From: Streptomyces albicerus
Lineage (GTDB): Bacteria; Actinomycetota; Actinomycetes; Streptomycetales; Streptomycetaceae
Reading direction: 5' to 3'
NCBI RefSeq assembly: GCF_008905045.1
Contig: NZ_VWMY01000018.1
Location: 123,427 to 187,426 of the forward strand
DNA length: 64,000 nt
Shown: positions 1 to 7,442 of the stretch, piece after piece
How the letters are laid out: the number at the start of each line of letters is the position of its first letter
Position numbering within the stretch: the first letter of the stretch is position 1
The notes under the pieces: model-generated
The model's input: the letters and a program-made list of their open reading frames with translations, nothing else
What the model was told of the DNA's origin: nothing
Databases searched by the model: none
Position numbers and translations under genes: made by a program

Positions 1-13
1 CGGGAGGTCCCGC

Positions 14-1807
14 ATGAGCACCAAGGTCTCCGACCACGTCCTGAACCGCCTGCGCGAATGGGGCGTTGAACATGTGTTCGGTTATCCCGGCGACGGCATC
101 AACGGTCTGCTCGCCGCCTGGGGCCGGGCCGAGGACCGGCCTCGCTTCATCCAGTCGCGGCACGAGGAGATGTCCGCGTTCGAGGCGGTCGGCTACGCGA
201 AGTTCTCGGGCCGTATCGGCGTCTGCGCCGCGACCTCGGGCCCGGGCGCGATCCACCTGCTCAACGGCCTGTACGACGCCAAGCTCGACCATGTGCCGGT
301 GCTCGCGATCGTCGGCCAGACGCACCGCAGCGCGATGGGCGGCTCCTATCAGCAGGAGGTCGACCTGCACACGCTGTTCAAGGACGTCTCATCCGACTTC
401 GTGGAGACGGTGACGGTCCCCGAGCAGCTGCCCAACGTCCTGGACCGGGCGATCCGCACCGCGTACGCGCGCCGCGCCCCCACCACCGTGATCATCCCCG
501 GCGACGTCCAGGACCTCGACTACTCCCCGCCCACCCACGAGTTCAAGATGGTCCCCTCCAGCCTGGACCGCAGCGCATGGACCGCGATCCCCTCGCAGGA
601 GTCCCTGGAGCGGGCGGCCGAGGTCCTCAACTCCGGTGACAAGGCGGCGATCCTGGTCGGCCAGGGCGCGGCCGGCGCCCAGCCCGAGGTCGAGCGGATC
701 GCCGAACTGCTCGGCGCGGGCGTCGCCAAGGCGCTGCTCGGCAAGGACGCCCTGAGCGACGAACTCCCTTACGTGACCGGAGCGATCGGCCTCCTTGGCA
801 CCCGGCCCTCGTACGAGCTGATGCGCGACTGCGACACGCTGCTGACCATCGGCTCCTCCTTCCCGTACACGCAGTTCCTGCCGGAGTTCGGGAAGGCGCG
901 GGGCGTGCAGATCGACATCGATCCGCACATGGTCGGGATGCGCTATCCGTACGAGGTGAACCTCGTCGGCGACGCCAAGGCGACGCTGGAGCGGCTGATT
1001 CCGCTGCTGGACAAGGACCGCGGACGCGAGTGGTACGACACGGTGTGCGCGAACGTGACGCGCTGGCACGAGGTCATGGAGCGCCGGGCGGAGCTGTCGG
1101 CCGATCCGATCAACCCGGAGTACGTGGCACGGGTGCTCGATCCGCTGCTGCCCGGCAACGCGATCATCACGTCCGACTCCGGGTCGGCGGCGAACTGGTA
1201 CGCGCGGCATCTGACGCACCGCTCAGGGATGCGCTCCTCGCTGTCGGGGACCCTCGCGACGATGGGCTGCGGGGTGCCGTACGCGATCGGCGCCAAGTTC
1301 GCGCATCCGAACAGGCCCGTGATCGCGCTCGTCGGGGACGGCGCCATGCAGATGAACGGGCTCGCGGAGATGATCACGGCGGCGAAGTACCGCGACCGCT
1401 GGGAGGACCCTCGGCTCGTCGTGGGCGTCTGGAACAACCACGACCTGAACCAGGTCACCTGGGAGATGCGCGCCATGGAGGGCGCCCCGGCGTTCCTGCC
1501 CTCGCAGGAGATCCCGGACGTGCCGTACGCCGCGTTCGCCCGCTCCCTCGGGCTGACCGGCATCCGCGTGGAGAAGCCGGAGGACGTCGAGGCGGGCTGG
1601 CGCGCGGGCCTGGACGCCGACGGTCCCGCGGTGATCGAGTTCCTCACCGACCCGGCCGTCCCGCCGGTGCCTCCGCACGCCACGTGGAAGCAACTGGAGG
1701 CCACCGCCGCGTCCGTCCTGAAGGGCGACCACGACCGCGGATCCATGGTCCGCCAGGGCTTCAAGGCCAAGATCCAGGAGTTCCTGCCGGGCAGCGACCG
1801 GTCCTGA
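14..1807 (+). CDS. Thiamine pyrophosphate-dependent oxidase/decarboxylase (PoxB-like)
   Basis: 597 aa, the usual length for the acetolactate synthase/pyruvate oxidase family. An N-terminal ThDP Pyr domain carries the cofactor-activating Glu in HEEMSAFE (about residue 51). A central dehydrogenase-fold domain follows. The C-terminal PP domain has the ThDP motif GDGAMQMNG (about 440) ending in NN about 30 residues later. The likely reaction is decarboxylation or oxidation of a 2-oxoacid such as pyruvate; substrate cannot be read from sequence. The ATG sits 7 nt behind GGGAGG at 2-7, which fixes the start. The 3' end is odd: the last codons and stop (1791-1813) are repeated almost exactly at 1814-1836. 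Acetolactate synthase is less likely because no regulatory subunit is nearby. Confidence 0.85.
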   Translation: MSTKVSDHVLNRLREWGVEHVFGYPGDGINGLLAAWGRAEDRPRFIQSRHEEMSAFEAVGYAKFSGRIGVCAATSGPGAIHLLNGLYDAKLDHVPVLAIVGQTHRSAMGGSYQQEVDLHTLFKDVSSDFVETVTVPEQLPNVLDRAIRTAYARRAPTTVIIPGDVQDLDYSPPTHEFKMVPSSLDRSAWTAIPSQESLERAAEVLNSGDKAAILVGQGAAGAQPEVERIAELLGAGVAKALLGKDALSDELPYVTGAIGLLGTRPSYELMRDCDTLLTIGSSFPYTQFLPEFGKARGVQIDIDPHMVGMRYPYEVNLVGDAKATLERLIPLLDKDRGREWYDTVCANVTRWHEVMERRAELSADPINPEYVARVLDPLLPGNAIITSDSGSAANWYARHLTHRSGMRSSLSGTLATMGCGVPYAIGAKFAHPNRPVIALVGDGAMQMNGLAEMITAAKYRDRWEDPRLVVGVWNNHDLNQVTWEMRAMEGAPAFLPSQEIPDVPYAAFARSLGLTGIRVEKPEDVEAGWRAGLDADGPAVIEFLTDPAVPPVPPHATWKQLEATAASVLKGDHDRGSMVRQGFKAKIQEFLPGSDRS

Positions 1808-1836
1808 GGCATCGCAGCGACCGGTCCTGGCGCATC
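1791..1836. repeat. Tandem duplication spanning a stop codon (2 x 23 nt)
   Basis: Unit GCAGCGACCGGTCCTGAGGC plus ATC at 1791-1813 is repeated at 1814-1836 with two mismatches. The first copy encodes the last residues and stop of the ThDP enzyme; the second is untranslated. Confidence 0.8.
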
Positions 1837-1917
1837 AGCGACGCATCCGGCGCGCAACCGGAACGCATCCGGAACCTGGAACCCGGAAGAGGCACCTGGC
1901 GTACGGGTCCACGAGCA

Positions 1918-1950
1918 GGCCCCCGGCACATCCGTCCCGTGCCGGGGGCC
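1918..1950. terminator. Bidirectional hairpin terminator between convergent genes
   Basis: Perfect 12-bp stem GGCCCCCGGCAC (1918-1929) and GTGCCGGGGGCC (1939-1950) with a 9-nt loop. It lies between the convergent ThDP enzyme and the small membrane protein gene. There is no strong U-tract, as is common in high-GC actinomycetes. Confidence 0.8.
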
Positions 1951-1962
1951 AAGAGCGTCCCG

Positions 1963-2130
1963 TCAGTGGCTCAACGGGGTGGTTTCGGCCTCGTCGTGCC
2001 GCTGGGCGGGCGGAACCGGAAGCAGCCAGTCCTCCCAGTCGTCGTTCGGGAGCAGCCATTCCTCGTAGCGGCCGAGTGCCAGGACGACGCCGAGCATCAG
2101 GACCGGGATGATCACAGCGACTACCGCCAT
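1963..2130 (-). CDS. Small single-pass membrane protein (55 aa), unknown function
   Basis: Starting at the ATG at 2130, the product begins MAVVAVIIPVLMLGVVLALG, one hydrophobic segment. An acidic, Trp-rich segment (EEWLLPNDDWEDWLLP) and a short charged tail follow. A longer frame extends upstream, but its Arg/Pro-rich translation looks non-coding, and GGACAGGACC-type purine sequence lies just ahead of this ATG. Short proteins of this shape are common in Streptomyces and have no known role. It is convergent with the ThDP enzyme and shares the 1918-1950 hairpin. Confidence 0.6.
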   Translation of the reverse strand: MAVVAVIIPVLMLGVVLALGRYEEWLLPNDDWEDWLLPVPPAQRHDEAETTPLSH

Positions 2131-2290
2131 GGTCCTGTCCTTCCCCAGGGGATCACAGTGGGGGGCAAAGATCGGGTCTCCCCGTCGCGGGCGGACAAAC
2201 CCCCAGTGCAGGCGCCGGTTGCAAACCCTCCGTGTCGATGTCCGGGGGGCGGGTACACGAGGGTCCACCCCCGAACATCTGGAGGGAGTC

Positions 2291-2692
2291 ATGGAGCGAG
2301 GCAGCAACCGGCTCAGCGTCCACCGGGACGAGGAGATGAAGCACGAACTGCAGGGCCTGCTGAGGTCGGGTCATCCGACCCGGACGGAGGAGTGGCACGA
2401 TCCGGAACCGACCGCGGACGACGATCCACCGGTCGCCGGCGGCCCGGTGGCTCCCGGCGCCGGCCGGGGATCCGTGGCGGCCGTCCGCCTCGAACTGGCG
2501 AAGTTCCTGGGGCGTACGTCGTTCCCGGCGGGCCCCCGCGATCTGGCCGGCCTCCTGCGGAACCGGTACGCGCCGGACTCGCTCGTCGAACCGCTGGAGC
2601 GGCTGCCGCACAAGGCGCGCTACGCCAACGCGCAGGAACTGGCCGAGGCCGTCGTGCGCTCCGCGGCAACCGGGTCCAGGGCACCCGAATAG
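2291..2692 (+). CDS. DUF2795 domain protein
   Basis: 133 aa. The N-terminal half is charged and probably disordered (Glu/Asp/Pro-rich). The C-terminal half, about residues 58-125, resembles DUF2795: LAKFLGRTSFPAGPRDLAG followed by APDSLVEPLERLPHKARY. This small helical domain is widespread in actinobacteria and has no assigned biochemical role. The ATG at 2291 directly follows GGAGGGAGTC, a strong ribosome binding site; the longer upstream frame is not needed. A CBS-domain gene follows on the same strand after about 100 nt, so the two may be co-transcribed. Confidence 0.7.
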   Translation: MERGSNRLSVHRDEEMKHELQGLLRSGHPTRTEEWHDPEPTADDDPPVAGGPVAPGAGRGSVAAVRLELAKFLGRTSFPAGPRDLAGLLRNRYAPDSLVEPLERLPHKARYANAQELAEAVVRSAATGSRAPE

Positions 2693-2795
2693 CCCGAGCC
2701 GGACGCATAGCCCACCGTCTCAGGGGTACTGCGGGCGACGTCACGCCGACGTACCCGCACCCGGTCACCGGGGAACGCAGGAAAGGCACACAGCC

Positions 2796-3236
2796 ATGGC
2801 TGTATTCGTGAGGGAAGTCATGACGCCAGGCGTCGTCTCGGTCCGCCCGGACGCCTCGCTCGTCGAAGCCGCGCAGCTCATGCGCGCCCAGGACATCGGT
2901 GATGTCCTGGTGACCGGTGGCGACGACATCATCGGCGTCCTGACCGACCGTGACATCGCGCTGCGCGCGGTCGCGGACGGTGCCGACCCGCTGACGGTGA
3001 GCGCCCAGGCGGTGTGCACGCCCAACCCGGTGGTGGTGAGCCCCGACGACGCGGTGACGGCCGCGGTCGAGCTGATGCGCGACCACGCCGTGCGCCGTCT
3101 GCCGGTCGTCGAGGACGGGCACGCGGTCGGCATGGTCAGCCTGGGCGACCTGGCCATCTCCGAGAACCCGGAGTCCGCCCTCGCGGAGATCAGCCGCGCC
3201 GCGCCGGACAACCGGCCCGGCGGTGCCCCCGCGTGA
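2796..3236 (+). CDS. Tandem CBS-domain protein
   Basis: 146 aa made almost entirely of two CBS motifs, about residues 8-60 and 75-130. Typical signatures are visible: VREVMTPGVVSVRPDASL, DIIGVLTDRDIALRAV and RLPVVEDGHAVGMVSLGDLA. Stand-alone CBS pairs bind adenosine nucleotides and act as energy or stress sensors; the ligand and target here are unknown. GGAAAGG lies about 13 nt upstream of the ATG. A DJ-1/PfpI gene follows after 34 nt on the same strand, consistent with a small stress-related operon. Confidence 0.85.
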   Translation: MAVFVREVMTPGVVSVRPDASLVEAAQLMRAQDIGDVLVTGGDDIIGVLTDRDIALRAVADGADPLTVSAQAVCTPNPVVVSPDDAVTAAVELMRDHAVRRLPVVEDGHAVGMVSLGDLAISENPESALAEISRAAPDNRPGGAPA

Positions 3237-3270
3237 CCTGGCGCGTCACCAGAAAGGACGTGAAAACTTC

Positions 3271-3828
3271 ATGCGAATCGCGTTTCTGATGGCGCCGCAG
3301 GGCGTCGAGCAGATCGAACTCACCGACCCCTGGCACGCCGTCCACGACTCGGGGGCCGAACCCGTGCTGCTGTCGACGAAGCCGGGCCGGATCCAGGCGT
3401 TCCATCATCTCGACAAGGCGGACGTGTTCCCTGTGCAGCAGGTCGTCGGCGACGCCTCGGCCGACTCCTTCGCCGGTCTGGTGCTTCCCGGCGGCGTGGC
3501 CAATCCTGACGCGCTGCGCATGGACGAGCGGGCCGTGTCGTTCGTCCGCGACTTCTTCGAGCAGGGCCGTCCGGTCGCCGCGATCTGTCACGCCCCGTGG
3601 ACGCTCGTCGAGGCCGACGTGGTCCGCGGCCGCACCCTCACCTCGTGGCCGAGCCTGCGTACGGACATCCGCAACGCGGGCGGCACCTGGGTCGACGAGC
3701 AGGTGGTGGTCTGCGAGGCCGCACCCGCGACGCTCATCACCAGCCGCAAGCCGGGCGACCTCAAGGCGTTCTGCGACGCCTTCCTGCCGGAATTCTGGAA
3801 GCGGCGGCACCACACGAAGCAGGGCTGA
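3271..3828 (+). CDS. DJ-1/PfpI family protein (glyoxalase III/deglycase or protease-like)
   Basis: 185 aa, the normal length for the family. The nucleophile elbow AICHAPW places the catalytic Cys at residue 106 followed by His107, and the upstream acidic residue lies in GVEQIEL near the N-terminus. The protein is cytoplasmic and probably handles reactive carbonyls or stress-damaged proteins; which activity applies cannot be decided. The ATG at 3271 (MRIAFLMAP) follows AGAAAGGA and matches family N-termini better than the longer frame from 3223. The stop codon region is followed by imperfect tandem repeats (3823-3897). Confidence 0.85.
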   Translation: MRIAFLMAPQGVEQIELTDPWHAVHDSGAEPVLLSTKPGRIQAFHHLDKADVFPVQQVVGDASADSFAGLVLPGGVANPDALRMDERAVSFVRDFFEQGRPVAAICHAPWTLVEADVVRGRTLTSWPSLRTDIRNAGGTWVDEQVVVCEAAPATLITSRKPGDLKAFCDAFLPEFWKRRHHTKQG

Positions 3829-3897
3829 GCAAGGCGGCAAGGCTGAGCAAGGCCGAGGACGACGGAGCGAGGCTGAAGACGACGGCGCGAGGCTGAC
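3823..3897. repeat. Tandem repeats at the 3' end of the PfpI gene
   Basis: Two 18-nt units beginning GGCTGAGCAAGG (3823-3840, 3841-3858) are followed by two 20-nt units GACGACGGNGCGAGGCTGAN (3858-3877, 3878-3897). The first unit contains the stop codon of the PfpI gene. The remaining sequence to 4082 is non-coding by eye; it holds a second direct-repeat set around CTTGCCGAGCGG (about 3990-4035). Confidence 0.7.
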
Positions 3898-4082
3898 CCT
3901 GCCTCGCCGTGCAACGCAGGCCGCACGCCGCCCCTCCGGGCAGGCGCACGGCCGACGTCAGCGTTCTCGCCCTGCCGAGCGGGGTCGCTTCTTGCCGAGC
4001 GGAGTCGGCCGAGCGGGTCGGCACTTGCCGAGACTTGCCGCGCCGGTTCGGCCGAGGGCCGCAGCTGCTCACGTACGCACGC

Positions 4083-4319
4083 TCACGTGCTCGCGTTCGG
4101 CTGCCTCTCCCGTGCCCCCGCGCGCGTCCTGCCCAGGGCGACCGGGCGGCGGGGGTTCCTGCGCAGATACTCGCCCTCCAGTTCCGCCATGCGGACGTTG
4201 TGGGTGCGCAGTGCGTCGTTCGAGCCGTGCAGCAGCGTGTCGTGCCGGGTGCGGTGGATCGTCTCCAGCTCTTTCATCAGCTGCTGGTCGTCCAGGAGGC
4301 CCGGGTCGACTCCGGTCAT
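4083..4319 (-). CDS. DUF6158-like small protein
   Basis: 78 aa starting MTGVDPGLLDDQQLMKELE. A predicted helical hairpin follows (ETIHRTRHDTLLHG and LRTHNVRMAELEGEYLRR), then a basic Pro/Arg tail. Short actinobacterial proteins of this pattern are known only as DUF6158. The ATG at 4319 is chosen over the longer frame because the extra N-terminus is Arg/Pro-rich and unlike the family. It is divergent from the Vms1-like gene at 4405, so the 85-nt gap probably holds both promoters. Confidence 0.65.
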   Translation of the reverse strand: MTGVDPGLLDDQQLMKELETIHRTRHDTLLHGSNDALRTHNVRMAELEGEYLRRNPRRPVALGRTRAGARERQPNAST

Positions 4320-4404
4320 GGTGGTACCCCGATCTCGTGTCCTTCGGTGCGGTACGGGTACCCGCCCGGTCAGCAATATCCCGAGCGGCATCCGGGAGGG
4401 AGCC

Positions 4405-5511
4405 ATGGATCTCGCATTTCTCCATCCACTTTACGAACATCCCGGGCCCTGGGCCTCCGTGTACGCCGACACCTCCCGGCACACGGAGGACACGCCCCAC
4501 GAGAGGTCACTGACGGCCCGGGCGGCGGCCACGGAGCTTGCCGGGCAGGGCGCGGACGAGTCGACCTGCGAGGCCGTCCGGGCCGCGCTGGAGGAACTGC
4601 GGCACTCCCCCGAGCCGCACGGCCGGGCCCTGTTCGCCACCGCCGGCGAGGTGGTGCTCGACCCGCCCCTGGCCGCGTCCCCGCGAGGCCTGTCCGTCCA
4701 TTGGTCGGCGCTGCCCCACACCGCGCCGCTGCTCGACCTGGCCGGCGAGGACCCGCTCTGCGTGGTCGCCTACGTCGACCGCAAGGGCGCCGACTTCGAG
4801 CTGCGGGGCGCACGGAGCAGCGAGGACGCGGGCTCGGTGGCCGGGCGGCAGTGGCCCGTGCACCGGACCAGCAGCTCCGACTGGTCCGAGCGGCACTTCC
4901 AGCTCAAGGTCGAGAACACCTGGGAGCACAACGCCGCCGAGATCGCCGACGCACTCGCCGTGTGCCAGGAGGAGACCCGGGCCGACCTGCTGATCCTGGT
5001 CGGCGACGACCGTGAGCGGCGGGCCGTGCACGAACGGCTACCGCAGCGGCTGCACGACCTCGTGGTCGAGGCCCCGCACGGGCCCGGCAGCAGGCTGCTG
5101 GACCAGGACGTGGAGCGGGCCCGGGCGGAGCATGTGCACCGCAGGGCGGCCGAGGAACTGGAGCGGTTCATCGCGGCCCGGGCGCCGGACGCGGAAGGAC
5201 ACATAGGCGCCGTGGAGGGCGTGCCCGCGCTGGTCGAGGCGGCCCGGGAGCACCGGATCGACGAGCTGCTGATCCGCCCGGACGGACCCGACGCACACCG
5301 CGAGGTATGGGTCGGCGAAGCCCCGGACCAGCTGGCGGTACGCCGCACGGACGCCAAGCCACTCGGCGAACCGAACCCCTGGCCGGCCCGCGCGGACGAC
5401 GCCCTCCTGCGCTCGGCGGTGACAACGGGCGCCCCCGCCCTGTCGGTAACGGCGGCCGGCCCCCAGGACACCCCGGCGGGCGGCTTGGGGGCACTGCTGC
5501 GCTGGGCATAG
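4405..5511 (+). CDS. Vms1/Rv2629-like (bacterial eRF1-like) protein
   Basis: 368 aa. The layout matches the Rv2629 / baeRF family of bacterial release-factor-like proteins. An N-terminal region of about 150 aa contains PLCVVAYVDRKGADFELRG. A central eRF1 domain-2-like part has WEHNAAEIADA and ADLLILVGDDRERRAV. A C-terminal helical region ends in ALLRWA. The family is suggested to act on stalled ribosomes or tRNA; activity here is inferred only. The ATG is preceded by GGGAGGGAGCC, which settles the start against the longer frame from 4087. The final codons are repeated twice more beyond the stop. Confidence 0.75.
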   Translation: MDLAFLHPLYEHPGPWASVYADTSRHTEDTPHERSLTARAAATELAGQGADESTCEAVRAALEELRHSPEPHGRALFATAGEVVLDPPLAASPRGLSVHWSALPHTAPLLDLAGEDPLCVVAYVDRKGADFELRGARSSEDAGSVAGRQWPVHRTSSSDWSERHFQLKVENTWEHNAAEIADALAVCQEETRADLLILVGDDRERRAVHERLPQRLHDLVVEAPHGPGSRLLDQDVERARAEHVHRRAAEELERFIAARAPDAEGHIGAVEGVPALVEAAREHRIDELLIRPDGPDAHREVWVGEAPDQLAVRRTDAKPLGEPNPWPARADDALLRSAVTTGAPALSVTAAGPQDTPAGGLGALLRWA

Positions 5512-5604
5512 CGGGACCCCGGCCGGGCGACTCTGGCGCGCTGCTGCGCTGGGCTCAGGCTCGGCGTCCCGTCAGGCGGTCTGGCGGGCGCTGCTGCGCT
5601 GGGC
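5494..5604. repeat. Three copies of a 14-mer from the 3' end of the Vms1-like gene
   Basis: CTGCTGCGCTGGGC occurs at 5494-5507 (inside the last codons, encoding LLRW), 5541-5554 and 5591-5604. Spacing is 47 and 50 nt, with related flanking sequence. Confidence 0.75.
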
Positions 5605-5610
5605 ACAGCC

Positions 5611-5668
5611 GCGCCCCGTAAGGGGCGCGGGGCTGTGACATATGCGGCTCCGCCGCGTGGGCGCGACC
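5611..5668 (+). repeat. Dispersed 3'-end hairpin element, copy A
   Basis: A hairpin GCGCCCC-GTAA-GGGGCGC (5611-5628) is followed by GGGGCTGTGACATATGCGGC, a second small hairpin GCGGC-TCC-GCCGC, and GTGGGCGCGACC. It lies between the convergent Vms1-like and ABC-F genes and could terminate both. Related copies are near 23394, 38009 and 41573. Confidence 0.8.
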
Positions 5669-5714
5669 GGCCACGGCCGGCCCGCAGCCGCAATACGACC
5701 CTTCCTGCGAAGTG

Positions 5715-7334
5715 TCAGCGGGCCCGTTCCACCCTCCGCTCATCCCACACCGGCTCAGTAGTCTCCCGCACCCGCCCGTCGCTGCCGAACACCAGGTAGC
5801 GATCGAAGGACCGGGCGAACCAGCGGTCATGCGTGACCGCGACAACCGTGCCCTGGAAGGCCTCAAGCCCCTCCTGGAGGGCCTCGGCCGACTCCAGGTC
5901 GAGGTTGTCGGTGGGCTCGTCGAGAAGCAGCGCCGTACACCCCTCCAGCTCGAGCAGCAGGATCTGGAAGCGGGCCTGCTGCCCGCCGGACAGCCGGTCG
6001 AACCGCTGCTCGGCCTGCCCGGTCAGCTCGTAGCGCCGTAGCCGGGACATCGCGGCGCCACGGTCCTGGGCATGCTCGGTCCACAGGATGTCGAGCAGCG
6101 TGCGCCCCTCCAGTTCGGGGTGGGCGTGGGTCTGCGCGAAGTGGCCGGGCACGACGCGCGCGCCGAGCTTCCACTCCCCCTGGTGCGCGACGTCGCCACC
6201 CGCGAGGAGCCGCAGGAAGTGCGACTTGCCGGAGCCGTTCGAGCCGAGCACGGCGACCCGCTCACCGTAGAAGACCTCCAGGTCGAAGGGTTTCATCAGC
6301 CCGGTGAGCTCAAGTCCCTTGCAGGTGACGGCCCTTACGCCGGTCCGGCCGCCGTGCAGACGCATCGTGATGTCCTGCTCGCGCGGCGGCTCCGGCGGCG
6401 GTCCCGCCTCCTCGAACTTGCGCAGCCTGGTCTGCGCGGCCTGGTACCGCGAGGCCAGCTCATGGCTGATCGAGGCCGCCTGCCGCAGGTTGAGCACCAG
6501 CTTCTTCAGCTGGGCGTGCTTCTCGTCCCAGCGCCGCCGCAGCTCCTCGAAGCGCGCGAAGCGTTCACGGCGCGCCTCGTGGTACGTGGCGAAGCCACCG
6601 CCGTGCACCCAGGCGTCGGCCCCGGCGGGCCCCGGCTCCACGCTGACGATCTTCTCGGCGGAGCGGGCCAGCAGCTCCCGGTCGTGGGAGACGAACAGGA
6701 CCGTCTTGCGGGTCTCCCGCAGCCGCTCCTCCAGCCAGCGCTTTCCGGGCACGTCGAGGTAGTTGTCCGGCTCGTCGAGCAGCAGCACCTCGTCGGAGCC
6801 GCGCAGCAGCGCCTCCAGTACGAGCCGCTTCTGCTCGCCGCCGGAGAGCGTCCGCACCTCCCGGAACTGCGCCTTCTCGTACGGCACCCCGAGCGCGGCC
6901 ATGGTGCAGATGTCCCAGAGCGTCTCGGCCTCGTACCCCTGGACCTCCGCCCAGTCGGAGAGCGCCTGCGCGTACTGCATCTGGGCGGCCTCGTCGTCGA
7001 CCGTCATGATGGCGTGCTCGGCGCGGTCGACGGCCTCGGCCGCCTCGCGGATCCGCGGCTGGGCGACCGACACGAGCAGGTCGCGCACGGTCGACTCGTC
7101 CCGCACCGACCCGACGAACTGGCGCATCACGCCGAGCCCGCCGCTCACCGTGACCGTGCCGCCGTGCGGCTTCAGCTCCCCCGAGATCAGCCGCAGCAGT
7201 GTCGTCTTCCCGGCGCCGTTGGGCCCCACCAGCGCGACCGCGGCCCCTTCGCCCACTCGGAAGGACACATCGCCGAGGAGCGCCCTCCCGTCGGGGAGGT
7301 AGTACTCGAGGTGCGCGGCTTCCAGATGTCCCAT
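5715..7334 (-). CDS. ABC-F family ATP-binding protein
   Basis: 539 aa with two nucleotide-binding domains and no membrane segment, the ABC-F architecture. Domain 1 has Walker A GPNGAGKTT (37-45) and signature LSGGE. An Arg/Lys/Glu-rich linker of about 80 residues follows. Domain 2 has Walker A GSNGSGKS and signature LSGGQ, with Walker B LLLDEPTDNLDLES. ABC-F proteins act on the ribosome, in translation factor or antibiotic-protection roles; which one applies is not evident. The start at 7334 (MGHLEAAHLEYYLPDG) fits the family, and the longer frame to 7598 runs into the divergent PAP2 gene. Confidence 0.9.
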   Translation of the reverse strand: MGHLEAAHLEYYLPDGRALLGDVSFRVGEGAAVALVGPNGAGKTTLLRLISGELKPHGGTVTVSGGLGVMRQFVGSVRDESTVRDLLVSVAQPRIREAAEAVDRAEHAIMTVDDEAAQMQYAQALSDWAEVQGYEAETLWDICTMAALGVPYEKAQFREVRTLSGGEQKRLVLEALLRGSDEVLLLDEPDNYLDVPGKRWLEERLRETRKTVLFVSHDRELLARSAEKIVSVEPGPAGADAWVHGGGFATYHEARRERFARFEELRRRWDEKHAQLKKLVLNLRQAASISHELASRYQAAQTRLRKFEEAGPPPEPPREQDITMRLHGGRTGVRAVTCKGLELTGLMKPFDLEVFYGERVAVLGSNGSGKSHFLRLLAGGDVAHQGEWKLGARVVPGHFAQTHAHPELEGRTLLDILWTEHAQDRGAAMSRLRRYELTGQAEQRFDRLSGGQQARFQILLLELEGCTALLLDEPTDNLDLESAEALQEGLEAFQGTVVAVTHDRWFARSFDRYLVFGSDGRVRETTEPVWDERRVERAR

Positions 7335-7442
7335 GGTTGCGCATTGTCCGGGGCGGGCGGGGCGCGCGGCAAACGGGTTATGCGACGCGCGCACGGCAAA
7401 CGGACATGCGAGGTACGGGCCCGCCGGGGTACACGATGTTCC

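Noticed and set aside
389..1219. Long minus-strand frames opposite the ThDP enzyme
   Set aside because: High-GC antisense shadow frames; Arg/Pro/Val-rich translation with no family features.
6072..7442. Plus-strand open frame running across the ABC-F gene into the PAP2 gene
   Set aside because: It is the shadow of the ABC-F gene on the other strand; the PAP2-DAGK protein clearly begins at 7443.
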